Below are positions 6,202-8,646 of a stretch of 8,646 bases of DNA, piece by piece. A program made the position numbers and the translations under genes. Position 1 is the stretch's first letter; every line of letters begins with the position of its first letter. The notes below the pieces were generated by a model. It searched no databases and was not told the DNA's origin. It saw nothing but the letters and a program-made list of their open reading frames with translations. The DNA lies in contig JAHJKV010000242.1 of NCBI GenBank assembly GCA_018822065.1, positions 1 to 8,646 of the forward strand, given 5' to 3'. This DNA is from Pseudomonadota bacterium. GTDB lineage: Bacteria; Desulfobacterota; Desulfovibrionia; Desulfovibrionales; Desulfovibrionaceae.

Positions 6202-7662
6202 TCAGTTTCTTGCATGGCGATCGCAGATTAACTCAAGTCTGCGGCGGCTCTCTTCCATTAGTCGTTCTTTGCGTTCCTGGCTGGACTGCTGTCGAGCGAG
6301 AATGTTCTCGCGTTCGTTTTCATCCAGATTGGCCAGGACATAGCCCACCGGGTTGTAGCTGACAACACGAGAGTCGAGGGCCAGCAGGCCGAGGCGACCG
6401 GCGGTCAGGCGAAGTCCCATGTCCAACGCTTGGCTCAGGTCCTCGACCACCTGTTCGGGGTTTAAAAGCTTACCGTCGCTGATCCAGCCGATCACGGGAC
6501 GATGCATCATGGTGTGGTGGCGGATGGTCGAGGTGATGATGCGGATGTGCATGTTCTCCTTGGCTCCGAGTTCTTCGAAAACCAGGGGAATTACCAATCG
6601 GTCAGAGAAGACATAGTCGCCACGGCGCAGGTAGCGTGTTCGTTCCATGAATTCCTGATACGACGAGATCAGGCCTTTGCGGTCCACAGGCGAATAGATG
6701 ATGGGCATGAGGACATCGGCTTTGATCAGTTCTGTGTGCATTTTACGCATACCGTCATTTCCTTTGATGAAACAACGGTATTCGTGGTCTGGGCCTATGC
6801 TTGAAGGACAACTGGAACATGCGTTGCACGGACGGATGTTTTTGTCTGTCATGTCAAAATGGTGTGCGTGTGGGGTTATGCCCGAGGCCTCAAACAACCT
6901 GGGGAGCAATTGGTCCAGTGCGTTGTTCCTGTCCTGCAGTTTCCATGCGCCCAGATGCAGATTGTCGCGAAGTTGAAATTCTGTTCCAGAGTGAAGGATA
7001 GCCGCGACCCGGGCGATCCGACGCCCGGTGCCCAGGCAGGTGTTCAGTCCATACGTGTCACCTGCCATGGCCCCGATATCGCCAGCATGACCAGTTCCGC
7101 CGTATTGCGACGTTGTGTCGGAGTCATTTCCAACACCGATGAACCCGCAGTTCATGAGGTCGAGCATCTGATAGATGAGGGTTGTTTCCTGACCACCATT
7201 TCGCTTTGCTCCAACGGCAATTCCCGCATAGACTTTGCCTCGAACTCCCTCACGCAATTCCTTGCTGGCACGGATCATTTCGATGAAGTGCATGGAGGCG
7301 GAACTGCGGTCTCCGAAATAGGTTGGCGTTGAAAGTAGAATGCCGTCTGCGGCAAGGATATGTTTTGCAAGAAATGCAAGGTCCTTGGCTTCGCCAGCTG
7401 GGGGGAAGTGATCAGAGAGGGAGATGTGTTCGATTTCCGCTCCTTCCTGATGGGCTCCCCAAAGGGCCATTGCCAGGGCGGCTTCGGAGTTTGACAGGCC
7501 GTCTTTGGCTCCACGTTTGCGTTTGCTGTGTTCGCCAATATATGACGTGATGCGTTCGAGGCTGTCTAATGCGGCTATCTCTTGCGCAAGGCTTGGTGAC
7601 TCTGTTGCAAGGCGAAAATTTCGAAGGCTTGCGGATAGTCCAAGAATTGTGGGTTTTTTCAT
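6202..7662 (-). CDS. Tandem flavodoxin-fold protein: NAD(P)H:FMN reductase-like domain fused to a cysteine-motif flavodoxin domain
   Basis: The 486-residue protein contains two flavodoxin-like halves. The N-terminal half (about 4-230) has the phosphate-loop GLSASLRN at 8-15, STPTYFG at 111-117, GAKRNGGQETT at 151-161 and a QYGGTGHAG stretch near 186-194, all typical of NADPH-dependent FMN reductase/WrbA-like proteins. The second half (about 235-430) carries Cys279, Cys282, Cys285 and Cys297 (C-x2-C-x2-C-x11-C), then SPVDRKG and a FSDR motif, resembling iron-sulfur flavoproteins, which use a compact C-x2-C-x2-C cluster motif. The tail from about 445 is highly charged and probably helical. It may pass electrons between flavins and an Fe-S centre, or perform a redox step of the pathway. 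Its ATG overlaps the stop of the enolase-family gene by 4 nt (ATGA). Both halves have FMN-binding-like loops; cluster binding is inferred. Confidence 0.85.
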   Translation of the reverse strand: MKKPTILGLSASLRNFRLATESPSLAQEIAALDSLERITSYIGEHSKRKRGAKDGLSNSEAALAMALWGAHQEGAEIEHISLSDHFPPAGEAKDLAFLAKHILAADGILLSTPTYFGDRSSASMHFIEMIRASKELREGVRGKVYAGIAVGAKRNGGQETTLIYQMLDLMNCGFIGVGNDSDTTSQYGGTGHAGDIGAMAGDTYGLNTCLGTGRRIARVAAILHSGTEFQLRDNLHLGAWKLQDRNNALDQLLPRLFEASGITPHAHHFDMTDKNIRPCNACSSCPSSIGPDHEYRCFIKGNDGMRKMHTELIKADVLMPIIYSPVDRKGLISSYQEFMERTRYLRRGDYVFSDRLVIPLVFEELGAKENMHIRIITSTIRHHTMMHRPVIGWISDGKLLNPEQVVEDLSQALDMGLRLTAGRLGLLALDSRVVSYNPVGYVLANLDENERENILARQQSSQERKERLMEESRRRLELICDRHARN

Positions 7663-8646
7663 GCGTTTCTTTTGGTGCTGAGAAGCTCTATCGGGAAAGT
7701 GTATTCAAGGGTTGGTTCTCCCTTGTCCAAAGAGGGGGAGGTGAGCCCATTGTCAACGAGACGCCCTTGTGCAATGCGGAGGCGGTGTTCCATTGGGGAA
7801 TGTGCCATCTTGGCGAAACCATTGGATTCGATCCCGGTATTCAGGGCACAGGCGTTTGCTATCCGTGCTTCCAAGTGATTGCCAAGGGCAGATTGAACTC
7901 CGTTGCCAAAAATCACGCCCAGATCACATTCCCTGGTTAGGGAAATCATGGCCTCGGTTGCGTTCATCCCAGGATGTTTGCAAAGCTTGAGCTTGACTGC
8001 ACTGATGCCGGAGTTGGCAGCCCGTTTGATGTCTGACAGATTCTCAATTGATTCGTCAAGCAAAATCGGGAGTGTACTTCTTTCCGCAAGTTTGGAATGG
8101 TCCTCCCAATCATGTGGCCCAAAAGGCTGTTCAAAATGTGCTACGGGATATCCCTCAAGCAAGCTGCAAAGAGCAAGGGCATGGTCAAAGCTGCTCCGTT
8201 GGTTTGCATCAATCCGGACACTGCCTTCTGGCGGCAGGGCCGCACAAGCGGCTTGAACAAGTTCAGCTTCCTTGGCAGCATCCATGCGGCCCACTTTGAG
8301 TTTCAGGTCCTTGTATCCCTGCCCAACAAGGTCAGTGGCTGAGGCGGCGATTTCTTCCGGTGTATTGCCTGGGCAGAAGGCAGCAAGGGGCAGGCTGCTG
8401 GGGACGGGAGCATGGAATGCGGTCTCTAACCCTTCTTCCCAGGTTTCCACCGCGCAGATCAGGCCACTTCCGGTCATGGGTGCGGACGCATGTGTATTAA
8501 GCGCGGCTTGAAGATAAGGTATTCCGCTCTCCAATTGTTCTGCAAAGGAACCTAAGGCTTGAACGATCAACGCATCAGTTTCGTGCCCATAGCCCGGCAA
8601 AGGAGTGATCTCTCCCATGCCGTGTTTTCCTTTTCCTTGGAGGTGC
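7659..8646 (-). CDS. Enolase-superfamily enzyme (muconate-lactonizing / o-succinylbenzoate-synthase-like), 5' end beyond window
   Basis: Numbered from the Met at 8618, 319 residues are visible, plus nine more in frame up to the window edge (HLQGKGKHG). The join to MGEITPLPGYGHET reproduces the G-x-GE-x-PLPG segment that lies well inside MenC-type proteins, so the Met at 8618 is judged internal and the true start is outside. The catalytic set of the muconate-lactonizing subgroup is complete: K-x-K at 106 and 108 (LKLKVG), Asp137 (RIDANQ), Glu163 (FEQPF), Asp188 (LLDES) and Lys211 (VKLKL). Such enzymes abstract an alpha-proton next to a carboxylate, giving dehydration, epimerisation or racemisation. 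The late DxD motif usual in dipeptide epimerases is not evident (GIESNG instead). No other menaquinone gene is nearby, so a MenC function is uncertain; an N-acylamino acid racemase-like role is possible. The stop overlaps the flavodoxin gene by 4 nt. Confidence 0.87.
   Translation of the reverse strand, partial: HLQGKGKHGMGEITPLPGYGHETDALIVQALGSFAEQLESGIPYLQAALNTHASAPMTGSGLICAVETWEEGLETAFHAPVPSSLPLAAFCPGNTPEEIAASATDLVGQGYKDLKLKVGRMDAAKEAELVQAACAALPPEGSVRIDANQRSSFDHALALCSLLEGYPVAHFEQPFGPHDWEDHSKLAERSTLPILLDESIENLSDIKRAANSGISAVKLKLCKHPGMNATEAMISLTRECDLGVIFGNGVQSALGNHLEARIANACALNTGIESNGFAKMAHSPMEHRLRIAQGRLVDNGLTSPSLDKGEPTLEYTFPIELLSTKRNA

Noticed and set aside
7659..8618. Enolase-family gene complete in the window with start at 8618
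   Set aside because: The frame stays open to the edge and the residues before this Met align with the middle of the MenC-type N-terminal domain; about 40 or more residues would be missing.
1..8646. CRISPR array, tRNA/rRNA genes, insertion sequences or attachment sites
   Set aside because: No spaced direct repeats, cloverleaf-like sequence, transposase or integrase was seen; nearly all of the window is coding, and the only gap above 100 bp (1353-1460) holds the promoter.

Overview
This 8.6 kb window is densely coding bacterial DNA: seven confident genes, short gaps, stop/start overlaps and Shine-Dalgarno sites. Base composition (by eye about mid-50s % GC) and codon use look even throughout. 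No tRNA, rRNA, insertion sequence, integrase or CRISPR array was seen. Nothing fixes the species. A Gram-negative anaerobe such as a member of the Desulfovibrionaceae would fit the gene types, but that is a weak impression.

Layout. At 1-63 lies a possible end of an upstream gene. At 75-1352 is a DUF4910/DUF2172-type, M28-like aminopeptidase-fold protein with a C-terminal winged helix; its reading frame crosses an unbroken run of 11 C. A 108-bp gap follows, carrying a strong-looking sigma70-type promoter. That promoter faces a tight plus-strand operon (1461-5085): a free-standing amino-acid adenylation enzyme, a formyltransferase, a small acyl/aminoacyl carrier protein and an AAC(3)-fold N-acyltransferase, separated by 1 nt or overlapping. 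Facing it across a 5-bp gap is a minus-strand operon, read from the right edge: an enolase-superfamily enzyme that continues beyond the window, a double-flavodoxin protein with a four-cysteine motif in its second half, and an ATP-grasp ligase.

How the genes may work together (inference). The plus-strand operon has the three parts of a formylating NRPS initiation module (formylation, adenylation, thiolation) as separate proteins, but no condensation or thioesterase domain. The adenylation enzyme keeps the Asp that binds an amino acid's alpha-amino group, so an amino acid could be loaded on the carrier, perhaps N-formylated, then passed by the AAC(3)-fold enzyme to an amine acceptor. That acceptor could be an amino sugar of a surface glycan or a small peptide-like product. 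The opposing operon adds an alpha-proton-abstracting enzyme, a redox flavoprotein and an ATP-dependent ligase, a set typical of a small-molecule pathway. Whether the two operons form one pathway cannot be decided from sequence alone. I do not recognise the combination as a named system, and it is the strongest candidate here for something undescribed.
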